NCBI GenBank assembly: GCA_003501385.1
Contig: DNPN01000267.1
Location: 11,712-55,760, forward strand
DNA from: Rhizobium sp.
Lineage (GTDB): Bacteria > Pseudomonadota > Alphaproteobacteria > Rhizobiales > Rhizobiaceae
Length of the DNA: 44,049 nucleotides
Reading direction: 5' to 3'
Shown here in pieces: positions 1 to 7,652 of the stretch. The notes under the pieces were generated by a model. It saw only the letters and a list, made by a program, of their open reading frames with translations, had not been told where the DNA came from and ran no database searches. The position numbers and the translations under genes are program-made. Numbering within the stretch: the first letter of the stretch is position 1; each line of letters begins with the position of its first letter.

Positions 1-25
1 CCCGGTTTTCCCGAAAAGACAAACG
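1..25 (+). repeat. RIME1-like element, internal fragment at window edge
   Basis: These 25 bases match, without mismatch, the inner segment of the complete element at 34038-34140 read on the minus strand (the TTTTCCC stem arm followed by GACAAACG). The similarity stops abruptly at base 25, before the second palindrome. This is therefore a truncated copy, or a sequence that begins outside the window. Orientation is the same as the copy at 30039-30141. Confidence 0.6.
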
Positions 26-147
26 TCGTTGATGCATCGATTGTCATGATGGCATTGATCAAGTTTGAAGCGATTGATGCAGATTTCGACGTGGAATTTG
101 ACGGCATGGAACAGGCGGAGCGCCACCACGGCAGGCGCTACACATAA
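1..147 (+). CDS. C-terminal end of an unidentified protein (truncated by the window edge)
   Basis: An open frame runs from the first base to a TAA stop at 145-147 and gives 48 residues, ending in a basic tail (QAERHHGRRYT). I do not recognise the family. Its first 25 bases are identical to the inner part of the RIME1-like repeat found three more times in this window, so the visible start of the frame (PGFPEKTN) is repeat-derived sequence. Either the repeat contributed the C-terminal part of a gene that lies mostly outside the window, or the frame is accidental. The gap of 65 bases to the next gene on the same strand would fit an upstream gene of the exo cluster, but nothing else supports that. 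Confidence 0.35.
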   Translation, partial: PGFPEKTNVVDASIVMMALIKFEAIDADFDVEFDGMEQAERHHGRRYT

Positions 148-212
148 CGAGGCCGATACGCTTTTCGATCATTATTTTAGACAGACTATAGAGTGAATGG
201 AGTTAAAGTAAA

Positions 213-1016
213 ATGTTGCTCACATTTATTATTCCTGTACGACATCCAGAAAACGCCCACGACTGGAACGCCTTGTGCCAACGCTTGTCGCAGACAATCA
301 CGTCGATTTCTGCTCAGACTCACGATGAGTGGCGTTGTGTGATTGTCGCCAATGAAGGTGCTGTCCTGCCGGACCTGCCGGAGCAGTTCAGCGTCGAGCG
401 TGTAACCTTTCCACCCAACCCGGCCTATGATTTGCGCAAGGATAACCGGGAGGTTGCCTATGATGCCGTGCGACTGGACAAGGGACGGCGCATTCTCGCC
501 GGAATGCTGGCAGCACCCGGCAGTGACTATTTCATGATCGTTGACGACGACGATTTTATCAGCTCTCGTCTGGTGGAATATGTTGCGGATCATCGCGGCG
601 ACTATGGCTGGAAGTTTCATCTGGGCTTCATCTGGGGCGAAGGTAGCCAGTTGCTGATGGGCTATGATTATTTCTACCATTTTTGCGGTACGTCGATGAT
701 TATCCGCTCTGATCTGTTTGGCCTACCCGAGCGTTTCGAAGACGGCTCCGAAGAACTGCTGAAGTTTATGCTGGGAAGCCACAAGCGCATTGTCGATATT
801 CTGGAGACGCGCGGCACGCCGCTTGCGTCTCTACCGTTTCGCGGTGCCGTTTACCGCATTGGTCACAGGGGCGCGCACAGCAAGTCCTCTGGGATTTTGA
901 TGGGTCACATTTTCTGCTGGGATACGCTTCGCAAGCCCAGAAAGATGGCGCGCAATCTTCGGCGTCTGCGCACCGTCAACGATGCCATGCGGCAGGAGTT
1001 TTGCCTGCCGATCTGA
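213..1016 (+). CDS. Glycosyltransferase family 2-like protein of the exo cluster
   Basis: This 267-residue protein starts with a beta strand typical of GT-A folds (LLTFIIPVR, residues 2-10) and has an acidic DDDD run at 111-114 in the context FMIVDDDDF, which corresponds to the nucleotide-sugar/metal-binding DXD motif of GT2 enzymes. It lacks the usual N-terminal NxS/DDGS motif, so it is a divergent family member. A GGAG ribosome-binding site lies 10 bases before the ATG. It ends 73 bases before exoW on the same strand, which suggests co-transcription and a role in polysaccharide assembly or decoration. It is not a clear match to any of the named S. meliloti Exo glycosyltransferases as I remember them, so I give no symbol. 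Sugar donor and acceptor cannot be inferred. Confidence 0.7.
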   Translation: MLLTFIIPVRHPENAHDWNALCQRLSQTITSISAQTHDEWRCVIVANEGAVLPDLPEQFSVERVTFPPNPAYDLRKDNREVAYDAVRLDKGRRILAGMLAAPGSDYFMIVDDDDFISSRLVEYVADHRGDYGWKFHLGFIWGEGSQLLMGYDYFYHFCGTSMIIRSDLFGLPERFEDGSEELLKFMLGSHKRIVDILETRGTPLASLPFRGAVYRIGHRGAHSKSSGILMGHIFCWDTLRKPRKMARNLRRLRTVNDAMRQEFCLPI

Positions 1017-1089
1017 ACGATACATTGTTGCGTCACACTGTCGGCAATCATGCCAATCGGCGGTTATCGACCACATTATGGGAAACTGC

Positions 1090-2049
1090 ATGGCAAAAAT
1101 AACCGTCATAATTCCGTTCTATCAGAAGCAGTCGGGCATCTTGAGGCGCGCGCTTCACTCGATTTTCCGGCAAACGCTGCAGGATTTTGATATTATCGTG
1201 GTTGATGACGCGTCTCCTTGCTCTATCGACGCCGATCTTGAGGGACTGGATGCACAACAGCGGGCTCGGATTCAGGTCATCCACCAGAAAAATGCAGGCC
1301 CCGGCGGTGCGCGCAATACGGGGCTCGATGCCATTTCTGCGGATAGCCAGTTTGCCGCGTTTCTGGACTCGGATGATGTATGGGAACCAGAGCATCTGAA
1401 GAATGCCTGCGAGGCGATGACTGCGTTGGGTGCCGATTGTTATTGGGCATCTATCCACGGCGGCGAAGGGTTTGGCTATCATTTCAGCGTTGCGCGTTTG
1501 CAGGATACGGAAAACACTGTTGTGCTGCAGCAAACGCCGCTGGTGGTGGAAGTGCCGGACATGTCCCGGGTAATGTTGAAAGATTGGGGCTTTTTGCATC
1601 TTTCCTGCATGGTAATTGCCAGGCGCTTGTTTGAAACCATCCGGTTTGATGCCGAATTCAGGCTGGCGGCGGAAGATGTACTGTTTTTCTGCGATTGTGT
1701 GCTGGCGGCCAAGCGGGTCATTCTGTGCGATGAGGCCGGTGCCGCGAGAGGCGAGGGGATCAATATTTTCCATAGTATTGACTCTGGTTCGCCGGAGTTT
1801 TTGCAACAGCAATTCAACACCTGGGCCGCTCTTGATACGATGGAGCACCGGTTTGCCAATAGGCCTGCGGAACTCTCTCTTGTGCGCGATTATAAGCATA
1901 TGGCGCGCAAGCAGGCTCTCTGGGGGCAGGTCGGGCGTTTGCGGCGAGGCAAGATACCGCAATTGAGCGGATTGGTTCGGTGGTATCGACGTGATCCGGG
2001 CATCATCAACAGCGCCTTGAATCTCGCGCTCAGTAAAATCAAACGCTGA
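1090..2049 (+). CDS. exoW: Succinoglycan biosynthesis glucosyltransferase ExoW
   Basis: GT2 family enzyme of 319 residues, the same length as S. meliloti ExoW, which adds one of the last glucose units of the succinoglycan side chain on the lipid-linked octasaccharide at the cytoplasmic face of the inner membrane. The family signature is clear: KITVIIPFYQ at 3-12, VVDDAS at 37-42, GGARNTGLD at 72-80 and the metal-binding DSDD at 93-96. The C-terminal part (AAEDVLFFCDC, INIFHSIDS) matches what I recall of ExoW. The start at 1090 (MAKITV) is preferred to ATGs at 982 and 1078 because the family begins this way and a GGGAA lies just upstream. It is followed 91 bases later by exoV, the same neighbour as in other rhizobia. 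Confidence 0.88.
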   Translation: MAKITVIIPFYQKQSGILRRALHSIFRQTLQDFDIIVVDDASPCSIDADLEGLDAQQRARIQVIHQKNAGPGGARNTGLDAISADSQFAAFLDSDDVWEPEHLKNACEAMTALGADCYWASIHGGEGFGYHFSVARLQDTENTVVLQQTPLVVEVPDMSRVMLKDWGFLHLSCMVIARRLFETIRFDAEFRLAAEDVLFFCDCVLAAKRVILCDEAGAARGEGINIFHSIDSGSPEFLQQQFNTWAALDTMEHRFANRPAELSLVRDYKHMARKQALWGQVGRLRRGKIPQLSGLVRWYRRDPGIINSALNLALSKIKR

Positions 2050-2140
2050 GCGAGGTTTTGCCGCTTAAACATTCGAGACATGGAAGACGAGAGCCTCTCC
2101 CCATCTATCTTCTTTCGGAAATTACCTTAAAGGAACCGCC

Positions 2141-3100
2141 ATGCAGCCTTATTACTGGGAATCCGCCCATGGAAATTTCGGTGACGATCTGAATCTCTGG
2201 CTTTGGGATTTCCTGTTGCCCGGATTTCGCGATACGCATCCAGATACCCTGCTGGTGGGGGTCGGCACGGTGTTAAACCGGGCACTCCTGCCGGAAAAGC
2301 AGCACAAGCTGGTGATTGGCAGCGGTTTTGGTTATGGCAGTTTGCCAGATATGAGCAACAGTCAGGAATGGGATATTCGCTGCGTGCGTGGCCCGTTGAC
2401 GGCGCAAAAGCTCGGCCTGGAGCCCCATAAGGGAATCATAGATCCCGCTGTGATGCTGGCTGAGATGCCGGAGTTTCAGAACCAGCCCAAGCGTTACAAG
2501 AAAAGCTTTGTGCCCCATTGGGAATCGGCCGTTTCTGGCATGTGGTCGTCCATGGTGCCGAGCCTGGGCCTGACCTATATTGACCCCTGCGGCGAGGCCA
2601 AGGCCGTTATTCGTCAAATCGCCCAATCGGAAATGATCATTGCCGAATCGATGCATGGAGCCATTCTGGCTGATGCGTTTCGCGTACCATGGGTTGCGGT
2701 CAGCACGTCCGCCAGCATCAACAGTTTCAAATGGAATGATTGGGCTTCCACGCTTGGTGTGACCTATCAGCCATTACAGGTGCCGATCTCCAGCCGGGCC
2801 GAAGCCAAAATGAAGAACTCCCGTTTTTGGGGCATGAGTTTTGAGGGCGGTGAACCCGCACCGGAAAACCCAAACGAGCGGGAAGTGGATGAAGCGACGT
2901 TGCGCGAAGCCCAAGGTCCACGGCAGACCCCGCTGCGCCGCCTCGCCAAGCAAGCCATGGCTGCACCAGCCATGCTCGGCCTTTGGCAGGCAAGCCGGGC
3001 GCAGCCACAGCTAAGCGCTGATGCCGCCCTGAACGAGCGCAAAGCGCGCTTCATGGAGGTAATTGAGGGGGTGCGCCGGGATTACGGATTGGCGGCATAG
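2141..3100 (+). CDS. exoV: Polysaccharide pyruvyl transferase ExoV
   Basis: This 319-residue protein belongs to the polysaccharide pyruvyl transferase family and is expected to attach the pyruvyl ketal to the terminal glucose of the succinoglycan side chain, using phosphoenolpyruvate. The N-terminal GNFGDDLN (11-18) is the family hallmark, followed by VGVGTVLN, IGSGFGYG, the RGPLTA segment and the IAESMHGAI motif near residue 170, whose ESMHG is the conserved loop of these enzymes. AAAGGAA lies six bases before the ATG. It follows exoW and is closed by a strong hairpin shared with the convergent exoU gene. The extra C-terminal 60 residues rich in Ala, Gln and Arg are less conserved in character. 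Confidence 0.88.
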   Translation: MQPYYWESAHGNFGDDLNLWLWDFLLPGFRDTHPDTLLVGVGTVLNRALLPEKQHKLVIGSGFGYGSLPDMSNSQEWDIRCVRGPLTAQKLGLEPHKGIIDPAVMLAEMPEFQNQPKRYKKSFVPHWESAVSGMWSSMVPSLGLTYIDPCGEAKAVIRQIAQSEMIIAESMHGAILADAFRVPWVAVSTSASINSFKWNDWASTLGVTYQPLQVPISSRAEAKMKNSRFWGMSFEGGEPAPENPNEREVDEATLREAQGPRQTPLRRLAKQAMAAPAMLGLWQASRAQPQLSADAALNERKARFMEVIEGVRRDYGLAA

Positions 3101-3129
3101 CCGCTTAAACTGTCATCCCATGGACGAAA

Positions 3130-3152
3130 AACGGCCCGTTTTGCGGGCCGTT
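3130..3152. terminator. Bidirectional rho-independent terminator between exoV and exoU
   Basis: A perfect 9-bp inverted repeat (AACGGCCCG / CGGGCCGTT) with a 5-base loop lies between the convergent exoV and exoU genes. It is preceded by AAA and followed by a T-containing stretch, so it can work on both strands. Confidence 0.85.
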
Positions 3153-3158
3153 GCTGTT

Positions 3159-4172
3159 TTATGACCGATCCCCTTCCGGCATCACCGGCAGAAGATAACG
3201 AAATGCGGTGGTTGGCGGGTTCGGCTGCTTGGGGCGTGACACAATGAAGGCCTCACGCTTGTCAGCAGCAATACCGCTGACAATTGCAGGCACAGCCAGC
3301 GGGTGGGCTATGGCATAGGCTATCGCTGCGAGTGATCCACGTGTATTCTTTAAATCCAGGAAATGGCGAAGCTCATATCGATCCCGGACATGTTTTTCAT
3401 GACGCCGCAACAGGGATTCTTGAACGGCCGTCAGCTTGGCGCTGGCCAAAATAGACTGATCCGCTTCGTAAAGGCGCTTCAAATCATCTGTTCTATGCTT
3501 ACCACTCAGAGAATCATGGCGAACAACGGCACCATAGCCACAGCTATGAATAATCTTATAGCGCGCACCGGCAACAAGCGCGCGCGCATAGAGATCGTAA
3601 TCTTCCCCAAGGCGCAGGCTCTCGTTATAGCGTAGGCCATGACGATCCAGAAATTCTCGACGCATCACCGGCTTGAGAAAGCCGATCTCTCCACGCTGCT
3701 TGCCACGCTGCGAAATATTTCCGGTAATAAAGGCCTCAAGATTGAGAAGCCGCGTCTGGCGGCGAAAACGCTGAACGCCGTTGCGGATGCGGGCGACCCC
3801 TTCCTCATTCACGAACACAATATTGTCCGCAATAAAATCCCACTGATCTTCAGCCATGATTTGATGAAAGCGACCGGGAAGAAAGAAATCATCCGCATCC
3901 AAAATTGCCAAAAGAGGGGCAGTTGAGGTTTCAATGGCGCAGTTTCGGGCCGCAGCCGGACCTTTGTTCTGATCAAAGCGGATGAGTTTGAGGCGATTGC
4001 TGCCATCGTCAACAGACAAGGCTTCTGCCCCGGTGCCGTCCGTTGAGCCATCGTCCACAACGACAACCTCCTGAACATCCGTTTCCGCCAGTGCCGAACG
4101 AACGGCTCTCGCAATTGTCGTTGCCGCATTTTTTGCGGCAATGATAACGCATACGGTGGTATTCGCCGTCAT
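3159..4172 (-). CDS. exoU: Succinoglycan glucosyltransferase, ExoU-like (GT2)
   Basis: GT2 enzyme of 337 residues. Visible motifs are CVIIAAKN at 8-15, the nucleotide-binding VDDGSTDGT at 39-47, GPAAARN at 71-77 and the metal-binding LDADDFF at 91-97; a GEDYDLYARAL segment further on is the typical GT2 acceptor/catalytic region. The sequence agrees with what I recall of ExoU, which adds the sixth sugar (glucose) in succinoglycan repeat assembly; ExoO is the closest alternative. The start at 4172 is chosen because GGGAGA precedes it by about 7 bases, whereas the upstream in-frame ATG at 4280 adds 36 residues without family character. It is convergent with exoW-exoV, while in S. meliloti exoU, exoV and exoW are contiguous, so the block may be locally rearranged. 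Confidence 0.75.
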   Translation of the reverse strand: MTANTTVCVIIAAKNAATTIARAVRSALAETDVQEVVVVDDGSTDGTGAEALSVDDGSNRLKLIRFDQNKGPAAARNCAIETSTAPLLAILDADDFFLPGRFHQIMAEDQWDFIADNIVFVNEEGVARIRNGVQRFRRQTRLLNLEAFITGNISQRGKQRGEIGFLKPVMRREFLDRHGLRYNESLRLGEDYDLYARALVAGARYKIIHSCGYGAVVRHDSLSGKHRTDDLKRLYEADQSILASAKLTAVQESLLRRHEKHVRDRYELRHFLDLKNTRGSLAAIAYAIAHPLAVPAIVSGIAADKREAFIVSRPKQPNPPTTAFRYLLPVMPEGDRS

Positions 4173-4544
4173 CACGGTCTCCCGTATTGTGATCGCCTGA
4201 ACGTCAGCCTCGTTGGTGACTGTATCAGCTGAGGGCCTATCATTGCCCGGGAATTGCGCTCTGAACCATAAAAATAACAAAGGTTTTGACGTTGCACCAT
4301 CTCTGTTGCTCTAAACCCACTGCTATTCAGCATTAAACGCTAAAAAACACAATATCATGATTCGTTATGAGGCATAACAAAGTCCATGAATGTTTCGTAC
4401 CAGTTCATATTGGCCTAAAAGAGATAGTGTGGGAAGTGATATTTTAGGAGGTTTCGCTTTTTTGTTGAACTCTCAAAGCGAATTAAGTGCTTGTTCTAAA
4501 GCAATTTTTAGCCAAAAGCTGTGTTCAGCATCGCAAGCTTTTCG
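4173..4544. other. Intergenic region between exoU and exoX, no gene seen
   Basis: About 370 bases, visibly AT-richer than the flanking genes. It would hold the exoU promoter and the exoX terminator. An 8-bp inverted repeat (TTCGCTTT / AAAGCGAA) lies near 4455-4485, but without a clear T-run. No convincing ORF was found on either strand. Confidence 0.5.
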
Positions 4545-4838
4545 CTAATGGTTCCGCATGGCGGAGCGGTTGGTCTTTGCCAAGTTGACGATTTTCTTCG
4601 TTTCAGATGGCATTTCCCGGGCATGTGCTGGCTCTTGATGGCCGAGCGCTGCGCGTCTCGCACGTGCTTCCTTTGCAACGAAATAGACAATGCCGATAAA
4701 ATAGCCCACCTGCAACACAATGGCTGCGATAATGGACTTGATGATTGTCTCAGAGATCGAATCGGACAGATAATAGGTCGATGCTGCAAAAACCAAGAGA
4801 ACTGCAATCATGCAGAAGAAGACTTTAGGCGCGCGCAT
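4545..4838 (-). CDS. exoX: Exopolysaccharide production repressor ExoX
   Basis: A small 97-residue membrane protein, matching the length of S. meliloti ExoX (98 residues) and related Psi proteins. It has two hydrophobic segments, about residues 5-23 and 34-54, the second containing the LQVGYF sequence I associate with this family, followed by a basic cytoplasmic tail (KEARARRAALGHQ). ExoX post-translationally lowers succinoglycan synthesis; the balance of ExoX and ExoY copies sets the rate, with ExoY the presumed target. GGGAGG precedes the ATG by nine bases. It is divergent from exoY, the standard arrangement in rhizobia, which supports the assignment. Confidence 0.85.
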   Translation of the reverse strand: MRAPKVFFCMIAVLLVFAASTYYLSDSISETIIKSIIAAIVLQVGYFIGIVYFVAKEARARRAALGHQEPAHAREMPSETKKIVNLAKTNRSAMRNH

Positions 4839-5621
4839 GGTTCAGAGCCTCCCCCGAAATGTCGATATGCAGATCATAGTCTACGCCCTCTCCTCAGAGG
4901 CTTTTTAACCATAGTGGTCTTGCCTCGGTCTTACAACAAATAAGCAGTCTGATTGGGCGTGAATCCAATCTGCCACAGTCTATACACGCTGAGGCTTTCT
5001 GCATTGTTACGAAAGATGGTCAATTTATTTTTTTGAAAAGACGATTTATTAACCATTTCTAGGGCTTGGCTGCGAAGTACAACCAATGCAGGTTTTTGAT
5101 TCCCGACAAAATTTTGCCGCTCCATCTCCTGCCGACTGCGCTTGATGCGCGTGTTTTTCTGTTTGGAGGACTTTATTGACCGCTAAATTATAATCACAAA
5201 TTGTTACAAGATTAGATAACTCTAAATTTTAATTTGCGCTGCAGCATAATGACGCGATGCAATAGCAAAGGAGACTATGGTTTACGTGCGGCCCTTCTGT
5301 TCATATCGTGTAATCAAAATATTCCACCTCATGAATATGTTAGTAAATCAAAAGTAAAAAACATTTCCAATAAAGGAAGGTTCCAAATAAATTCATGATG
5401 CTACGCTGCTCATCATACATTAGCTAACAATCAATACATAAATTATCTCTTTTTTTACCATGCTTAAAAACATAGTTAATTTTGCATCTTTCCAACGTTG
5501 GGAATGTTTTTTGGTCGGGGGGATTGCGAAGGTCCTATTCTCACATCAAAGTCAGCAGATGAATACGGACGCGTCCCACACGGGACCCGACCCAATCGCC
5601 CACATCAATGGAGGCTCCTCT
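4839..5621. promoter_or_regulatory. Long AT-rich exoX-exoY divergent control region
   Basis: Nearly 800 bases separate the start codons of exoX and exoY. The stretch from about 4960 to 5460 is strikingly AT-rich, with runs such as TTTATTTTTTTG and repeated TAAATT, unlike the coding sequence on either side. In rhizobia this interval carries the promoters at which regulators such as MucR/Ros and SyrA-, ChvI- or ExoR-dependent inputs act; AT-rich DNA is a preferred target of the MucR/Ros zinc-finger proteins. I could not identify a single defined operator by eye. One short ORF with a good ribosome-binding site (5277-5357) lies within it. Confidence 0.5.
5277..5357 (+). CDS. Possible 26-residue leader ORF upstream of exoY
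   Basis: An ATG at 5277 follows a strong AAAGGAG ribosome-binding site (spacing three to four bases) and opens a 26-codon frame ending in TAA at 5355-5357. The peptide (MVYVRPFCSYRVIK...) has no recognised family. It sits inside the exoX-exoY control region, 265 bases before exoY. It could be a leader peptide or a chance ORF; the evidence is only the ribosome-binding site and position. Confidence 0.2.
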   Translation: MVYVRPFCSYRVIKIFHLMNMLVNQK

Positions 5622-6299
5622 ATGAAGTCCGCGACAAGATCGGCCAGTACGCCGTTTTTTAATAATACCACTTCGGTCGCCCCGCCTATTGGCGGCGTTT
5701 CGAAGCGGGGCATTGATATCTTGATTGCCCTGTTTGCACTTATTGTTTTTAGCCCGATTTTTTTGTTGATTGCGGCTATGGTCAAGTTCACGGATGGTGG
5801 CAGTGTGTTTTATGGTCATCGTCGAATTGGTCACAACGGTCAGGAATTCAAATGCATGAAGTTCCGTACCATGGTGCAGAACGGTGACAAGGTTTTGCAG
5901 GATTACTTGCGCAACAATCCTGAAGCCTATGAAGAATGGCGCTCCACGCGCAAGCTTCAGAATGATCCGCGTGTCACCAGCGTTGGTGCGGTTCTGCGGA
6001 AACTCAGCCTTGATGAACTGCCGCAGCTCTTCAACATTCTCAAAGGTGAGATGAGCATTGTTGGTCCACGCCCCGTGGTAGAAGACGAACTAGCAATGTA
6101 TGAAGCCTCCGCAACCTACTATCTCCAGACTCGCCCCGGCCTGACTGGTCTGTGGCAGGTCAGCGGTCGTAACGATGTATCCTATGAAACGCGTGTTGCA
6201 ATGGATACCTTGTATGTCAAGAATTGGTCAATCGCCAAGGATCTCCTGATCATTGTTCGAACTGTTCCTGCTGTTTGCATGTCGCGCGGCAGCTACTGA
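5622..6299 (+). CDS. exoY: Undecaprenyl-phosphate galactosephosphotransferase ExoY
   Basis: ExoY transfers galactose-1-phosphate from UDP-galactose to undecaprenyl phosphate, the first committed step of succinoglycan synthesis, at the inner membrane. The 225-residue protein has one transmembrane helix at about 30-52 (IDILIALFALIVFSPIFLLI) followed by the bacterial sugar transferase domain: FYGHRRIG, KFRTMV near 80-84, LRKLSLDELPQL, SIVGPRPV and the C-terminal RPGLTGLWQ and GRNDVSYETR motifs. The start at 5622 has a GGAGG eight bases upstream and reproduces the family N-terminus (MKSATRSAS); the longer frame back to 5460 lacks support. It heads the exoY-exoF-exoQ operon and is divergent from its inhibitor exoX. 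Confidence 0.95.
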   Translation: MKSATRSASTPFFNNTTSVAPPIGGVSKRGIDILIALFALIVFSPIFLLIAAMVKFTDGGSVFYGHRRIGHNGQEFKCMKFRTMVQNGDKVLQDYLRNNPEAYEEWRSTRKLQNDPRVTSVGAVLRKLSLDELPQLFNILKGEMSIVGPRPVVEDELAMYEASATYYLQTRPGLTGLWQVSGRNDVSYETRVAMDTLYVKNWSIAKDLLIIVRTVPAVCMSRGSY

Positions 6300-6364
6300 C
6301 ACCGACGTTATGGTGGAGCTGTCAGCTCCACCACATCTTACCGCAACAGTGCTTAGGATTTGCC

Positions 6365-7645
6365 ATGAAGGCTGATGTAGTTTCTGGGGGATGGCTATCT
6401 TCCAGGCGTATGCTGAATATCAGTGCCGCTGCTTTGGCGGTTTGTTTTGTTTTGCAGACACCCGGGTTTGCCTTTGCGGATGACTATCGCCTCGGCGTGA
6501 TGGACAAGATCAGGGTACGGGTTGCCGAATGGCAGACGGCCGAAGGAACGGTGCGTGATTGGGATGCCGTTAGCGGAGACTATTCCGTAGGCTCATCTGG
6601 CACGGTGTCCCTGCCATTCATCGGCGAATTGCCTGCCTCGGGCAAAACCACAGCCGACGTTGCTGGCGAGATCGGCAAGAAGATGCAGCAGCTCTTTGGT
6701 CTCAGTGATCGGCCGTCTGCATCGGTTGAAATTTCGCAATACCGCCCGATCTACACCGCAGGCGCAGTTCAGACGCCGGGTGCGTTTCCCTACTCTCCGG
6801 GAATGACCGTGTTGAAGGCTTTGAGTGTGGCCGGGGGCTTGAAGCGCGCAGATTCCGGGCAACAGTTTGCCCGCAATTTTATTCAGTCGCAGGGCGACGG
6901 TGCCGTTCTGGTTTCAACACGCAATCGATTGCTGGTTCGTCGTGCCCGTATTCTTGCCGAGATGAACAACAAGCCGACCATTGAGATCACGGAAAATCTG
7001 AAAGGCATCCCGGATCTGAAGCAACTGATCGAATCAGAAACGGCGCTGATGAATTCGCAGCGGACCAATTTGAAAGTGACGCTCTCGTCGCTCGCGGATT
7101 TGAAAACCTTGCTGACAAAGCAAATTGATGCCTTGGCAAAGAAGGAAGAAACCCAGACCCGGCAACTTGCCATGGTTCAGGAAGACCGTGACAAGGTGAA
7201 TGCCCTGAGTGAGCAGGGTCTGGCGCTGAGTTCACGGCGTTTGTCTGCCGAACAGCAAGTGTCGGATATCCAATCAAACCTTCTTGATATCTCCACCAAT
7301 ACCCTGAAAGCCAGGCAGGACCTGAACAAGGCCCAGCAGGATGAAACAACCACCAAGAATGATTGGGATGCGCAATTGGCGCAGGACCTGCAAGATACCG
7401 AAGCACAGCTGGAAGAAGGCTTTCTGAAGCTTTCCACCAGCAAAAGCCTGATGGCGGATGCATTGATGCAATCAGCAGAGAGTGCAAACGTCAAGGACGG
7501 CAGCAATTCGGCCAATATCATCTACTCGATTGTTCGGGAAAAGGATGGTAAGCCAGCTGAAATTGCGGCAACTGAAAACACCTCGGTTTTGCCCGGTGAT
7601 GTGGTCAAGGTGACCGTGAAACTGTCCCAGCCAGCCATTCGGTGA
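6365..7645 (+). CDS. exoF: Polysaccharide export protein ExoF
   Basis: A periplasmic/outer-membrane export component of the OPX (Wza-like) family, 426 residues. A signal peptide spans about 1-38 (hydrophobic core ISAAALAVCFVL, cleavage near FAFA-DD). The poly-export domain follows (YRLGVMDKIRVRV... GELPASGKTTADVAGEI), then an SLBB-like segment (YTAGAVQTPGAFPYSPGMTVLKALSVAGGL, about residues 130-160), then a long helical region with coiled-coil character (about 210-375), which is characteristic of ExoF compared with the shorter Wza. It is needed for succinoglycan assembly or export. The ATG at 6365 is preceded by AGGAT; the frame upstream overlaps exoY and is not coding. exoQ begins seven bases after the stop. 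Confidence 0.92.
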   Translation: MKADVVSGGWLSSRRMLNISAAALAVCFVLQTPGFAFADDYRLGVMDKIRVRVAEWQTAEGTVRDWDAVSGDYSVGSSGTVSLPFIGELPASGKTTADVAGEIGKKMQQLFGLSDRPSASVEISQYRPIYTAGAVQTPGAFPYSPGMTVLKALSVAGGLKRADSGQQFARNFIQSQGDGAVLVSTRNRLLVRRARILAEMNNKPTIEITENLKGIPDLKQLIESETALMNSQRTNLKVTLSSLADLKTLLTKQIDALAKKEETQTRQLAMVQEDRDKVNALSEQGLALSSRRLSAEQQVSDIQSNLLDISTNTLKARQDLNKAQQDETTTKNDWDAQLAQDLQDTEAQLEEGFLKLSTSKSLMADALMQSAESANVKDGSNSANIIYSIVREKDGKPAEIAATENTSVLPGDVVKVTVKLSQPAIR

Positions 7646-7652
7646 GGTGTGA

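Noticed and set aside
1048..1962. 304-codon open frame antisense to exoW
   Set aside because: It mirrors the codon structure of exoW, has no ribosome-binding site and no recognisable domain.
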